Positions 1 through 10,431 of a DNA stretch of 64,000 bases are shown here, piece after piece. The position numbers were made by a program, and so were the translations under genes. Each line of letters starts with the position of its first letter. Position 1 is the stretch's first letter. Below the pieces are notes generated by a model, which had not been told where the DNA came from, did not search any database, and saw only the letters and a list, made by a program, of their open reading frames with translations. The DNA comes from Megalobrama amblycephala (taxonomy: Eukaryota; Chordata; Actinopteri; Cypriniformes; Xenocyprididae), in NCBI RefSeq assembly GCF_018812025.1, contig NC_063049.1, positions 38,049,447 to 38,113,446 on the forward strand. Reading direction: 5' to 3'.

Positions 1-691
1 TCCGTCAGGTGTTAAGAGGTCTTCTGAGTTGCTATGGCGACCTGAAATGTTTCACCATGGAGAAACTGTGGCTCTGTACACATCAAACGCCCACAATCCA
101 TAAAAACGCAATAAGTCTCAAGATGTAATTACTGTTCTGGGTAATATGACATGCTGTAATCCGTATAGCATTCAAGATGAAGCATGTCATTTCTGTGCAG
201 ATAACAATATTGCATCTATAAGTTCCATGTAACTGTGTAAGTTTTCTTAAGTGAGTATTCACTTGTCCAAAGGTAACATATGGTGTCCTCACAAAAAGCG
301 TAAAGATGAGTTGGCATGGCAGTTTGAGCGTGAGGTAGTAAGGGAACACACAAGCGATGTACTTCTGGTGGCAGTTGGTCACTTCAGGGGACTCTTACCT
401 AATTCTGGGATCTTTGGCCACAGGCACGTCCCTTCCAGCCAGTCCTCGGCTTTGACCCCTCACTGAGCCCCACCTGTGCCTGAGGGCCTGAGAGCCAGGC
501 TGCATCGCAATCATAGAGTGCACAGAGTCACCTGCAGGGAGACACAGTATGTTCTAGATTACTTGCATAGCAGAAGACTGACGTAAAACATTAATCATTT
601 CCATGTTCATGAACACACTTACAGACAATATTAGTTATAGAGATGTTGAATGTACTTTTAGTACTTTTAAATGCAAAAAGATACCAGTCTT
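1..691. other. Unassigned left edge
   Basis: Only short open frames occur on either strand, none resembling a known protein. There is a mildly GC-rich patch near 415-500. I see no splice-flanked exon or repeat boundary that I can defend. Confidence 0.4.
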
Positions 692-1338
692 TTAAAGGGT
701 TAGTTCAATTCAGAATGAAAATTTCATGATAATTTACTCACCCCTATGTCATCCAAGATGTTAATGGCTTTCTTTCTTCAGTCGAAAAGAAATTAGGAAA
801 ACATTTCAGTATTTTTCTCCATATTGTAGACTTCATTATGCATTACGTAATCATGTTGGAAAGGTCACGCGTGACGTAGGCGGAAGTACCATGGTAGGAC
901 GAAAAACTCAATCTTATTTTCTCCTCCTACCTTTTTTTGTAAAGGGCGTTTGACTTATTCTTTGCACGTTCGCTCTTTAGACACTGATCAGTACTTCCGC
1001 CTACGTCACGTATGACCACGTATTTCCAACGTGATTTCGTAATGCATGGCACATTGCAGAGCAGTGCAAGATGAGGATTTGTGGTTATAAAATCTATAAT
1101 TTTTTTTTTTTTTTTTTTAGAAAATGACGATTGTTTCGCTAGATAACACCCTTATTCCTCAGCTGAGAGCGTATAGAACCCATTGGTAGCCGCTGAAGTC
1201 CACTATGTGGAGAAAAATCCTGGAATGTTTTCCTCAAAAAACAATTTCTTTTCGACTGAAGAAAGAAAGACATAAACATCTTGGATGACATGGTAAATTA
1301 TCAGGAAATTTCAATTCTGAAGTGAACTAATCCTTTAA
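692..1338. mobile_element. Palindromic MITE, TTAA-flanked
   Basis: The element starts TTAAAGGGTTAGTTCA and ends TGAACTAATCCTTTAA. The two ends are inverted copies over more than 90 bp, including the cttcagtcgaaaagaaatt segment. An inner pair of inverted segments occurs near 868-905 and 990-1040 (acttccgcctacgtcac). A second copy of the same family lies at 12068-12670. No coding capacity is visible. Confidence 0.8.
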
Positions 1339-1378
1339 CAGTATCGGCTGTATTGGCGCGTACTGATACTTTTTTTAA

Positions 1379-1403
1379 AATAATATAATATAATATAATA
1401 TAT
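1379..1403. repeat. TAATA pentanucleotide microsatellite
   Basis: A short run of about five ATAAT units. Confidence 0.8.
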
Positions 1404-1461
1404 TTGATTTTTTTATTGTACTTTTATATTAATGGTCTTTGTTCTTTATTTTATATCCTTT

Positions 1462-1748
1462 AAAAATTATTCATTCAGGAACGAATCAAGTGAATGGCTG
1501 CATCAGAAATTGCATACTTCTAGGTCTGGATACTGACACAAATTTTACGATTCGATTCAATTTCAATTCACAAGCTTGCGATTCAATTCGATATTGATTA
1601 ATTTGGATATATATATCAGGTACAGTACATGGAAAAGTTTCTCAAGGGAAAAAAATTTCTCGACTAATACTGTGAACTATACACTGTAATAAATGACCGT
1701 GATTTTAACAGTAAAAGACTGTAAAAATGCTGCGGTGTAAAACTGTCA
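1462..1748. repeat. 287-bp direct repeat, copy A
   Basis: It aligns without gaps to 10145-10431, with three mismatches by eye. The last ~65 bases are the start of the CACTGTAA MITE that is full length only in copy B. The unit therefore spans an old insertion junction. Confidence 0.85.
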
Positions 1749-2856
1749 TAAAGGAATGTTTATTTAAATGATAAACACTTGCTCCATGCAATAAATTCAT
1801 TTTGTTAATGTTTATATTAATATTTAACATTTAAAATAAAAGGAATTATTGAATTTCACTAGTATTATTGAAATTTCGGTACCGTGATAACTCTGCTCAG
1901 TTTTTCTTGAAAGTACCTTCACCAAATTAGTTTTTAGCTCATCAACTCACACAGCTTGTGTGAGAAGTTAAAATTAAAGGCAATAATTCAAACCGTGATC
2001 AGAAGGTATTTAAAAGCTCTCCAACAAGACTTCTGCTCGTTTCCTCATTGCCGGTGGAGAAATATGACGATTTGACATTCTATTAGAATTAGAATGCATA
2101 ATTGTCATGCTGAAGTTTCTAATTATTACCCTCCACTGGCATTTCGATGTGGACTTCATTAATCTCCCAGAAAATTATTTCAGACACTCTCTCAAGATTC
2201 AGTGTGCCTGAAGCTCCAGATAGGAGAAATTAATTCAGCTAAACTTTGTTTCATTGTGCAGTACCTTTCCTTTTCGCCATCAGTACAAACACAGCTGAGG
2301 AACAAATTCTCTAAACCATTGCATCACTTTTGCATGTGGTTTTATGGGGACTTTCCATAGACATGATTTTTATGCTGTACAAACTGTATATTCTATCCCC
2401 TAACCATAACCTTACCCCTAAAACACAACCCTCACAGAAAACTTTCTGGATTTTTACATTTTCAAAAAACCTCATGAGTACCAAAAATGCATCAAAATTT
2501 CAGAATCAAATTTTTTTGTATTACTATCATTGTGTATATATATAGCCTGCTATATCATTTTTAAAATACCACTGATTTTCCCTGTAAAATTATTCTTGGT
2601 AAAAAAAAAATTTCTATTATTTGTCCCAATTATATTTATATTATTATGCATATTTAATTTTTATTTTAATATGTACAATAATAATATATTTATATTACTT
2701 CTTTAGAACATGACTTTAGTTTTAGTTTTTGCTAACCACAAAGCCTAATTAAATGTTCCTCTATTAACAAAAAATAATTTAATCAATCGAAATGCTTTTT
2801 ATAAATATAGTGAAGGATATTTTTTGTTGTGATCAATAAATTATCATAATATCCTG
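1749..2856. other. AT-rich unassigned DNA
   Basis: AT-rich sequence with homopolymer runs. A small plus-strand open frame (2330-2545) starts in 'atgtggttttatggggac', a motif that recurs in fish repeats. It has no protein features. Confidence 0.4.
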
Positions 2857-3020
2857 CACTCTAAAAATGCTGGGTTAAAAACAACCCAAGTTGGGTTGAA
2901 AATGGTTGTTTTATCCCAGCGGTTGGGTTAAACATTTGCTCAATCTTCGGGGTAGTTTTATTTAACTCAACTATTGTTTAAAAATGACTGTATTGCTTGC
3001 CTAAAATGAACCCAAAGTAT

Positions 3021-3025
3021 GTTGG
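3021..3025. other. Target site duplication GTTGG (left)
   Basis: Five bases before the left LTR that recur right after the right LTR at 8235-8239, as expected for Ty3/gypsy integration. Confidence 0.9.
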
Positions 3026-3485
3026 TGTTACAACAGAGACACGGAGACTGAAGTAGAAGCAATCCAGTTAAGTGTTTATTCACAAGTTGCTGAGCACAGA
3101 GTGATAACAAGCAGATATAGCGTTATGAGAGATGAATGGAATATAATACTGTCCTTATAAACTTGCAGATGCTGGATGAGAGATGCAATGGAGGGAGACG
3201 ATGGAGACACTCACACACACAGGTAGGTTTGCACACGGGGAGACCAGGAGACGAAGGAGATGAAGGAGATCGCTGGAGCAGGTAGGTAAGTCGTTTGGGG
3301 AGTCCTTAAGGTAAGCATACATATGTTGTAGTGCGAACGAGACCGGACAGTGAGTGTGTGTGAGTGTGGTGGCTTTATGGTGCTGGTGATTGCAGAGTTA
3401 ATGACGTGCAGGTGGCGGTGATTAGAAGGCTGGTGATTGAGTGCGTGGGTACTGCAGTGAGGTGGAACCTGACGTGTCTGTGACA
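3026..3485 (-). repeat. 3' LTR of gypsy element
   Basis: A 460-bp terminal repeat, 459/460 identical to 7775-8234. In element sense it starts TGTCACAG and ends GTAACA. A polyadenylation hexamer AATAAA lies at 3075-3080 (minus strand). Confidence 0.95.
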
Positions 3486-4165
3486 GTACCCCCCCTCCCA
3501 CGGCCCGCTCCTGAGGGCCGCGGACCTCGACGCCGTGGTGGTCGTCCTCTAGGTCGTGGGGCAGGTCTGTCCGGGTGATTGGCGTGGAAGTTCTGTAATA
3601 GGATAGGATCAAGGATATCATTCTTGGGCACCCATGAGCGTTCCTCGGGGCCATAACCTTCCCAGTCAACGAGGTATTCGAGCTGACCACCACGGCGCCG
3701 GGAATCCAGGATCTCATGAACCACGTAAGCTGTGCCGTCCTCCAGGATGAGTGGAAGGGGGGGCTCGGCGGCTGCCACGTCAGGTTCTGTGGAGGGAACA
3801 ACAGAAGGGTGGTGAGGTTTTAGCAGAGAAACGTGGAAAGTAGGATGAATTCTACTATACTGTGCAGGGAGTTGGAGACGGTAAGTGACGGGGTTGATCT
3901 GCCGAAGGATGGTGAACGGGCCAATGAAGCGGGGACTCAGCTTCTTGCAGGGCAGACGCATCCTGATGTCCCTGGTGGACAGCCAGACCTTCTGCCCCGG
4001 TTGATAGACTGGAGCGTCGGAGCGCCGAAGGTCGGCTGTCCTCTTGCGTCTGCGCAGGGCTCTCTGCAGTTGGTGGTGAGCTGAGTCCCATACCCTCTCG
4101 CTCTCCCGGAACCAGTAGTCGACTGCAGGGACGTTGGAGGGTTCCCCATCCCAGGGGAACAGCGG
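3422..4165 (-). pseudogene. Integrase C-terminus plus chromodomain (pol fragment 3)
   Basis: This is the third reading frame of the broken pol. It is open from the frameshift near 4165 to a stop inside the 3' LTR. It first encodes the basic integrase C-terminal region, with a [15 protein letters not shown] beta segment. A conserved segment containing [10 protein letters not shown], common to vertebrate gypsy integrases, follows. Next comes a chromodomain ([11 protein letters not shown] ... [10 protein letters not shown] ... SWVP) and an Arg/Pro/Gly-rich tail. Chromodomains in this position bind methylated histone tails in other chromoviruses and steer integration; that role here is inferred from the family. 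It is out of frame with the integrase core, so it is probably not made as part of an intact enzyme. Confidence 0.85.
3486..3499 (-). promoter_or_regulatory. Polypurine tract
   Basis: In element sense it is a GGGAGGGGGGG run directly before the 3' LTR, the usual primer site for plus-strand DNA synthesis. Confidence 0.8.
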
Positions 4166-5240
4166 AACAGCCGAGTACGCACTGGAAGGGTGTTAGTCCA
4201 GTTGTGGCTTGACGGAGGGAGTTCTGTGCGTACTCGGCCCAACCCAGGTACTGGTTCCAGGAGTTCTGGTGGCCGTGACAGAAGGTACGCAGGAAGCGGC
4301 CAATCTCCTGGATCTTCCTTTCCGTCTGCCCGTTCGACTGAGGATGGTATCCAGATGACAGGCTGACGGTCACACCCAGGAGGGAGAAGAAGGCCTTCCA
4401 GACGTGGGAAATGAATTGGGGTCCTCTGTCGGAGCCTATATCTTCAGGTATTCCATAATAGCGAAAAACATGGTTGAATAGCATCTCTGCCGTGGCCATA
4501 GCGGTAGGTAGACCCTCCAGGGGTATCAAACGGCAGGACTTAGAGAAGCGGTCTACCACCACCAGGATGCACGTGTGACCGTCAGACTCAGGGAGATCGG
4601 TGACGAAGTCCACTCCCAGGTGTGACCAGGGTCGCTCAGGAACGGGCAGAGGAAGTAGCTTGCCGGTGGGAAGATGGCGTGGACTTTTGGAGATGGCGCA
4701 CTCCCTGCAGCCCTGCACGTACCTTCTGACGTCGTTGGCCATGTTGGGCCACCAGAAGCGTTGTTTGAGCAACGAGAGGGTCTCATTGACCCCCGGGTGA
4801 CCAGTGCCAAGTGATGAGTGGGTATTGTGCAGGAGTGGAGTGCGACGTGCCCGTGTGACGTATTGCAAGCCTTGGGGGCAACCCGGCGGAGTGCGTGTGG
4901 AGGCATTGGAGGAGGGAATGGTTTCTTCAGACCACTGGATAGGGTTCACGAAGATAGACTCCGGCAGGATCTTTTCAGGCTCTTCGGGCTTTTCCTCAGG
5001 GGAATGGATACGAGACAGAGCGTCAGCCTTAGTGTTCTTAGAACCAGGGCGGTAAGAGATGGAGAAATTGAATCTCGAGAAAAACATGGCCCAGCGAGCT
5101 TGGCGAGGGTTGAGTCTTTTGGCAGCCTTCAGATATTCAAGGTTTTTATGGTCAGTGAGAACTTGAAACGGATGAGTAGCCCCCTCCAACCAATGCCTCC
5201 ACTCCTCGAGGGCAAGCTTGACGGCCAGGAGTTCGGTCAC
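4165..5240 (-). pseudogene. RNase H end and integrase core (pol fragment 2)
   Basis: This frame is open on the minus strand from 5249 and follows pol fragment 1 after a frame change near 5235. It starts in RNase H ([18 protein letters not shown], then [11 protein letters not shown]). It continues through an HHCC zinc-binding integrase domain (GHPGVNETL ... GCRECAISK). The DDE core has aspartates in VDFVTDLP and GSDRGPQF and the glutamate in [10 protein letters not shown]. Near 4165 the frame is lost, just after [12 protein letters not shown]. Downstream residues in this frame look nothing like integrase, while the next frame resumes it. Catalytic residues are intact in what remains. Confidence 0.88.
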
Positions 5241-6957
5241 CGATGTCATAATTGACCTCCGCCGGGTTGAGCTTGCGGGAGAAGAAGGCGCATGGATGGA
5301 GTCTACTTGGCGTCCCCTGCTGCTGTGAAAGGACCGCTCCCACTCCGGTGGTGGAGGCGTCCACTTCCACGATGAATGGTAGATCCGGGTTAGGGTGGAC
5401 GAGGAGGGGAGCGGTGGTGAAGGCTCTTTTCAGGGTCTCGAAGGCGTTGGTGGCAAGTTGGGACCAGGACAGAGACTTGGGCTGGTTACGGAGTAAGTTG
5501 GTGAGTGGACTGATAATGGTACTGTAATTCTTGATAAATCTGCGGTAGAAGTTGGAGAAACCTAGGAATCGTTGGAGCTCTTTGATAGTTGATGGAGTGG
5601 GCCAGGACTGGATAGCGGTGACCTTCCCCTCGTCCATCCGGATGCCACTGTGATCAATGATGTATCCCAGAAACTGGACGGAGGGCTGGTGAAAGGAGCA
5701 CTTTTCAGCTTTTAGGAAGAGGTGAAACTGCCGTAAGCGTTGAAGGACCTCCGCAACGTGGTGGCGATGTTCGGCCAAGCTCCGGGAGTAGATGAGGATG
5801 TCATCAATATATACCAGAACGAACTTGTGGAGAAACTCCCGGAGCACCTCGTAAATGAAATCCTGGAATACGGAGGGGGCGTTGACCAGGCCATACGGCA
5901 TGACGAGATATTCGTAGTGTCCGGTGGGCGTGACAAAGGCGGTCTTCCACTCGTCCCCCTCACGTATCCGGATGAGGTTGTACGCGCTGCGGAGGTCCAA
6001 CTTAGTGAACACAGTGGCACCGCGGAGATGTTCCAGGGCCGCTGGGACGAGGGGAAGTGGGTAGCGGAATTTGACGGTGATCTTGTTGAGGGCACGGTAG
6101 TCGATGCAGGGCCTCAAGCCTCCGTCCTTCTTTGCCACGAAAAAGAAGCTTGAAGCAGCAGGGGAAGTAGACGGGCGGATGTATCCCTGTTCGAGTGCCT
6201 CTTTGATGTATTCCTCCATGGCCTTCTCCTCCGGTAGTGATAGGGGGTAGATGCGTCCCCTAGGCACTGGTTCACCCGGTAGCAGATCGATGGCACAGTC
6301 CCATGGCCGGTGTGGAGGAAGTTTGGAGGCGCGCTGCGGGCAGAAAACGTCACTGAAGGGGGCGTAGTCCGGGGGAACATCCACGGAGCGTTTCTCGACA
6401 GGGCTTTCGATAGAGGTGGCGTTCATGGAGAGAGACTTGGAGAGTGGAGACTTTGGAACAGGAAGCGCTGGGAAACAGTCGGGAAAGCAGTGATCGCCCC
6501 ACTTCAGGACTTCGCCCGTGCGCCAAGAGATGGTGGGATTGTGTTGTTCTAGCCACGGGCGCCCTAGAACCACGTCAGCGGTGGATTCCTCCAGAACCAG
6601 CAGATGTACCTTCTCAGAGTGCAGGATGCCGACACAGAGTTGAAGAGGTCCCACATAATGACGGATGTTCTTACGGCTCAGGGGTTTGCCCGTGATGGAG
6701 TGGATTTGATAGCTAGTCGGAGACGGGGAGACTTTGAGGTTGAGTTGTCGGCAGAGGGCACCAGAGATGAAGTTTCCTGCTGACCCTGAGTCGAGGAGCG
6801 CCACCACTGGAACAGAGGTGTTTGCAGCAGTAAGGATTACAACAGTAGTGAGTGGTTTCATTTTTTGGATAGAGGGAAAAATTGCACTCACCACGGGCCG
6901 AGGAGGACGGGTTGGGCATGTGGAGATGACATGCCCCGGTGATCCACAATACAAGCA
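5235..6957 (-). pseudogene. Protease and reverse transcriptase (pol fragment 1)
   Basis: This continues in the gag frame directly after a TAA stop. It begins in a zinc knuckle (C-x2-C-x3-GH-x4-C pattern). The aspartic protease motif [10 protein letters not shown] follows at about residue 53-62. Reverse transcriptase has [12 protein letters not shown] and the active-site YIDDILIYS near residue 380. The RNase H start is [18 protein letters not shown]. The frame is lost near 5235 within RNase H, after NYDIGDR, consistent with a small deletion of about 2 nt. No internal ATG is needed if it is made by readthrough from gag. A TTG codon opens the longest frame, but initiation there is unlikely. Confidence 0.9.
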
Positions 6958-7746
6958 TTAGTTCAGGGTCAGCCTTCTTTGTCTTTCATTTGTGGTGAGA
7001 CGAGAATGATCAATCTGCATGGGTTCAGCGGCTGGTTCTGGAGGGCTGACGGGTTCGGACCGACGGAGGAGGTTGGTGATGGTTGACTGGCCCTGGTGCT
7101 CTAGGAGACACGACTGCATACGGGACCCCACGCGAATGGCGAGTTGGATAAAGCGTTCAAGTCCAATGGAGTCCTCGTATGCAGCGAGATGCAGCCGCAT
7201 ATTGGGTTCCAACCCCTGACGGAATGATGTGATGAGAGCTTGTTCATTCCATCCGCTGGTGGCGGCTAGCGCTCGGAACTGCAAGGCATATTCGTTAACA
7301 GAGAGATTACGTTGTTTTAGATTGTAGAGTTTCTCACCAGTCGATGAATCCGTCAGAGGTTTCCCGAAGACCTCCCGGAAGTGAGAAACGAACGCCGAGT
7401 ATGATCTGACCACAGGGCCTTTTTGAGTCCACAGAGAGTCTGCCCATTGCAGGGCCTTACCTTGCAATTGCGAGATGATGAACGCTATTTTAGCCGTGTC
7501 GGTGGTGTAGAAGTGCGGCTGCATCTCCAGGACCAGTTCGCATTGGAGAAGGAATCCGCTGCATTCCTCCGCCGATCCAGAGTAGGGCGCCGGTTTGGCC
7601 ATGGGACTGGCGGTGAATGCTGGTGAGGAAGCGGTGCTGGTTGGTGCTGGAGTGGAAGCATTGCTGGAGGAAGATGACGATAGCTGTGGTGTGAGTGCTC
7701 GGCGCAGCGTGTCCACGAGCTCTTGAAACGGGTTGTTGGTGCTCAT
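6958..7746 (-). CDS. gypsy Gag, ends before the zinc knuckle
   Basis: A 262-residue open frame starting 28 bp after the 5' LTR. It has a Ser/Pro/Thr-rich N-terminus followed by a retrotransposon Gag capsid-like domain, about residues 60-200, with helices typical of Ty3 Gag (GKALQWADSLW, FREVFGKPL, LKQRNLSVNEYALQFRALA). It would package the element RNA in cytoplasmic particles. It ends at a TAA at 6958-6960. The next codons, in the same frame, encode the CCHC nucleic-acid-binding knuckle and then the protease. The knuckle is therefore separated from the capsid by one stop codon. This could be a point mutation or a readthrough stop. I favour mutation because pol carries further lesions. Confidence 0.85.
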   Translation of the reverse strand: MSTNNPFQELVDTLRRALTPQLSSSSSSNASTPAPTSTASSPAFTASPMAKPAPYSGSAEECSGFLLQCELVLEMQPHFYTTDTAKIAFIISQLQGKALQWADSLWTQKGPVVRSYSAFVSHFREVFGKPLTDSSTGEKLYNLKQRNLSVNEYALQFRALAATSGWNEQALITSFRQGLEPNMRLHLAAYEDSIGLERFIQLAIRVGSRMQSCLLEHQGQSTITNLLRRSEPVSPPEPAAEPMQIDHSRLTTNERQRRLTLN

Positions 7747-7763
7747 GCTGTGAAGTTGTTATG

Positions 7764-7772
7764 GTCCGGTCT
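7764..7772 (-). promoter_or_regulatory. Candidate self-priming primer-binding site
   Basis: Two bases after the 5' LTR the element reads AGACCGGAC. No TGG-starting tRNA primer site is visible in the 28-bp leader. The nine bases are exactly complementary to GTCCGGTCT inside the LTR (8089-8097). That LTR site lies about 28 nt downstream of a TATA-like ATAAA (8123-8127). Tf1/sushi elements are known to prime with the 5' end of their own RNA. Confidence 0.6.
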
Positions 7773-7774
7773 TC

Positions 7775-8234
7775 TGTTACAACAGAGACACGGAGACTGA
7801 AGTAGAAGCAATCCAGTTAAGTGTTTATTCACAAGTTGCTGAGCACAGAGTGATAACAAGCAGATATAGCGTTATGAGAGATGAATGGAATATAATACTG
7901 TCCTTATAAACTTGCAGATGCTGGATGAGAGATGCAATGGAGGGAGACGGTGGAGACACTCACACACACAGGTAGGTTTGCACACGGGGAGACCAGGAGA
8001 CGAAGGAGATGAAGGAGATCGCTGGAGCAGGTAGGTAAGTCGTTTGGGGAGTCCTTAAGGTAAGCATACATATGTTGTAGTGCGAACGAGACCGGACAGT
8101 GAGTGTGTGTGAGTGTGGTGGCTTTATGGTGCTGGTGATTGCAGAGTTAATGACGTGCAGGTGGCGGTGATTAGAAGGCTGGTGATTGAGTGCGTGGGTA
8201 CTGCAGTGAGGTGGAACCTGACGTGTCTGTGACA
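7775..8234 (-). repeat. 5' LTR of gypsy element
   Basis: A 460-bp LTR. It contains a TATA-like ATAAA at 8123-8127, the putative RNA start with the self-primer near 8097, and AATAAA at 7824-7829, all on the minus strand. The implied U3 is about 137 nt. Confidence 0.95.
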
Positions 8235-8239
8235 GTTGG
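8235..8239. other. Target site duplication GTTGG (right)
   Basis: Matches 3021-3025. Confidence 0.9.
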
Positions 8240-8520
8240 AAACATTTATTAAAAAAAAACAAAACAAAAAAAACATTAAATAATATGTTTAATACATGAA
8301 CATGTATTAATAAGTTTAATGAATAATAATTAAACAATAAAAATTAAATTGCTCATTAATAAATGCTCACTTTTTGATTATTATTGTTGCCTCTAGTAAT
8401 TACAGTCTGTGTCTGATTTTTAATTTCCAACCTATTTTGGGTTCATTAAAAGCCAGCCATATAGTCATTTTTAAACAAAAGTTGAGTTAAATAAAACTGC
8501 CCAGCATGTTGGATAAACAT

Positions 8521-8858
8521 TTAAAGGGATAGATCACACAAAATTTATAAAAAATTGTCATCATTCACTCACCCTCAAGTTGTTCCAAACCTACATAGAT
8601 TTCTTTGTTCTGCTGAACACGAAGGAAGATATTTTGAAGTAAGTTTGTAACCAGGCCGCTTTGGGGCACCATTGACTTCCATAGTAGGAAAAAAATACTA
8701 TGAAAGTCAACGGTGCCCCAGAATTGTTCAGTTTCCCACATACTTCAAAATATATTTCTTTGTGTTCAACAAAACAAAGAAATTTATACAGGTTTGGAAC
8801 AACCTGAGGGTGAGTAAATAATGACAGAATTTTCATTTTTGGGTGAACTATCCCTTAA
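8521..8858. mobile_element. Palindromic MITE (GGGATAGWTCACMCAAAA family)
   Basis: It starts TTAAAGGGATAGATCACAC and ends GGGTGAACTATCCCTTAA, with long inverted arms. It lies inside the older CACTCTAAAAA MITE. The same terminal family recurs at 18873, 28755, 37027, 53969 and 56135. It resembles the abundant cyprinid Angel-like MITEs; that name is from memory. Confidence 0.85.
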
Positions 8859-8929
8859 ACCCAATCGCTGGGTTTGTCCATTTTCAACCCAACTTGGTTT
8901 GTTTTTAACCCAGAATTTTTTAGACTGTG

Positions 8930-9963
8930 ATGTATTGAATATGATGCATAAAAACACATATGCAATATGTTTTGTCTAAATGTTCAATAGACAATTTAGT
9001 TTCAAATGCATACATTTTTCTGACTATATGTCAGTCTTTACAGAATTATAGAGTGGAGGATAAATGTTGTACAGTCCCAGTAAAGTAAAGCATACTGCGA
9101 CAGTCTACTGTTTCCTCTACAATTGTGCACTTAGAACTGCAACACTGGGTATTGGCATGCAAATTGTGTTCAGTATAGATTTTAAGGGTCCATTTGTACC
9201 GTTACCCAATTTGCATAATTCCTTTACTGAAACAGATGCTAAAACAATGCAGTACACCAAAGGAAGAAAAAAAAAACAGGAAAGTGAAAGAGAGAAGACA
9301 GAGAAAAGCGTGAGAATGTGGTAGCATGTGTGACTAAATATGGTGAGAGAGAGCAGTTGGGTGGACACGACAATTACGGCCTAATTTATGATTCAGTGTC
9401 GGTGAAATTGGGTTTTACTGGTTGCCATAGAGATACATTCTGAAAATTCCATGCAAAACTATTCATCCATAATGTCAAATGTTATTGCCCACAATTTCTC
9501 TTCAGTGGATGCTGATGCACACCGCCGATCAGAAGAGCGGAACATTTGCGTGTGTAAACATGGGTCCATCCTGAATAGCCTACTTGCGCAAGGGTTATCG
9601 ACGTGTGTGTTTGTGTGTTGTTCAAGGGATATATGTGGCTGCATGCGAGTGGCAGGTGTGACGGTGATCGCCTCGATTAAAATTTTACTTCTCTTCTGCA
9701 GAAACAACTGTGGCTTTTGCAGCTGAGGTCAATGGCTTGACATCTCACAGGAAAACTGTACTGAAGCCTGCAGGTGATAAAAACATACTGCAAAACCTCA
9801 TTTATAAAATGGATAGTTTCTCTAAACTCTGACTGATTGAGTCATGTTCAAAGCCATTATAAACCTACACCTGTGGCCACATATTCTATATCAATGTGCC
9901 AAGCTGCTATGTTGCTTGGAGACTTTATGATAGGCTAATTAAATGTATTATTGGTGGAAGAAT
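8930..9963. other. Unassigned DNA
   Basis: Short open frames on both strands overlap each other and lack protein character. No repeat boundary was recognised. Confidence 0.4.
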
Positions 9964-9993
9964 TGTTGTTATTATTATTATTATTATTATTAA
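9964..9993. repeat. ATT trinucleotide microsatellite
   Basis: About nine ATT units. Confidence 0.9.
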
Positions 9994-10144
9994 ATGTAAA
10001 AAATGTATTAAATACTTTTATTATGCTGTTTAATGAAAAAACTACAAGGGACATTTTCAGTGACTCTTTCTGCAGGTTACATTGTTATGCCAGTAGGTGG
10101 CAACAATGAGTGTCATTCAATCATGCATTCAACCCATTTGTTCA

Positions 10145-10431
10145 AAAAATTATTCATTCAGGAACGAATCAAGTGAATGGCTGCATCAGAAAGTGCATAC
10201 TTCTAGGTCTGGATACTGACACAAATTTTACGATTCGATTCAATTTAAATTCACAAGCTTGCGATTCAATTCGATATTGATTAATTTGGATATATATATC
10301 AGGTACAGTACATGGAAAAGTTTCTCAAGGGAAAAAAATTTCTCGACTAATACTGTGAACTATACACTGTAATAAATGACCGTGATTTTAACAGTAAAAG
10401 ACTGTAAAAATGCTGCGGTGAAAAACTGTCA
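10145..10431. repeat. 287-bp direct repeat, copy B
   Basis: 99% identical by eye to 1462-1748. Its right portion is the left end of the MITE at 10363-11120. Confidence 0.85.

Larger units (their letters stand above)
3026..8234 (-). mobile_element. Ty3/gypsy chromodomain retrotransposon (Tf1/sushi-like), defective copy
   Basis: A 5209-bp element read on the minus strand. It is bounded by 460-bp LTRs starting TG and ending CA, with a 5-bp GTTGG target duplication. In transcription order it has a 5' LTR, a 28-bp leader, gag, a CCHC knuckle, an aspartic protease, reverse transcriptase, RNase H, an integrase, a chromodomain, a polypurine tract and a 3' LTR. The protease-RT-RNase H-integrase order and the C-terminal chromodomain place it with vertebrate chromoviruses. 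The LTRs differ at one position (3201 versus 7950), which implies recent insertion. The coding region is nevertheless interrupted by a stop at 6958-6960 and frameshifts near 5235 and 4165. It cannot make a full polyprotein without readthrough and frame correction. Confidence 0.95.
2857..8929. mobile_element. CACTCTAAAAA MITE split by the gypsy insertion
   Basis: The left end is CACTCTAAAAATGCTGGGTT. The right end is its inverted counterpart, finishing near 8929. Arms with GGGTTAAAAACAACCC- and AACCCAACTTGG-type motifs match over about 50 bp. The gypsy element at 3026-8234 and the MITE at 8521-8858 both sit inside, so this element is older than both. Confidence 0.75.

Noticed and set aside
3211..3801. 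Open frame in the 3' LTR and chromodomain region, and its twin at 7960-8337
   Set aside because: These are LTR sequence in an alternative frame, duplicated because the LTRs are duplicated.
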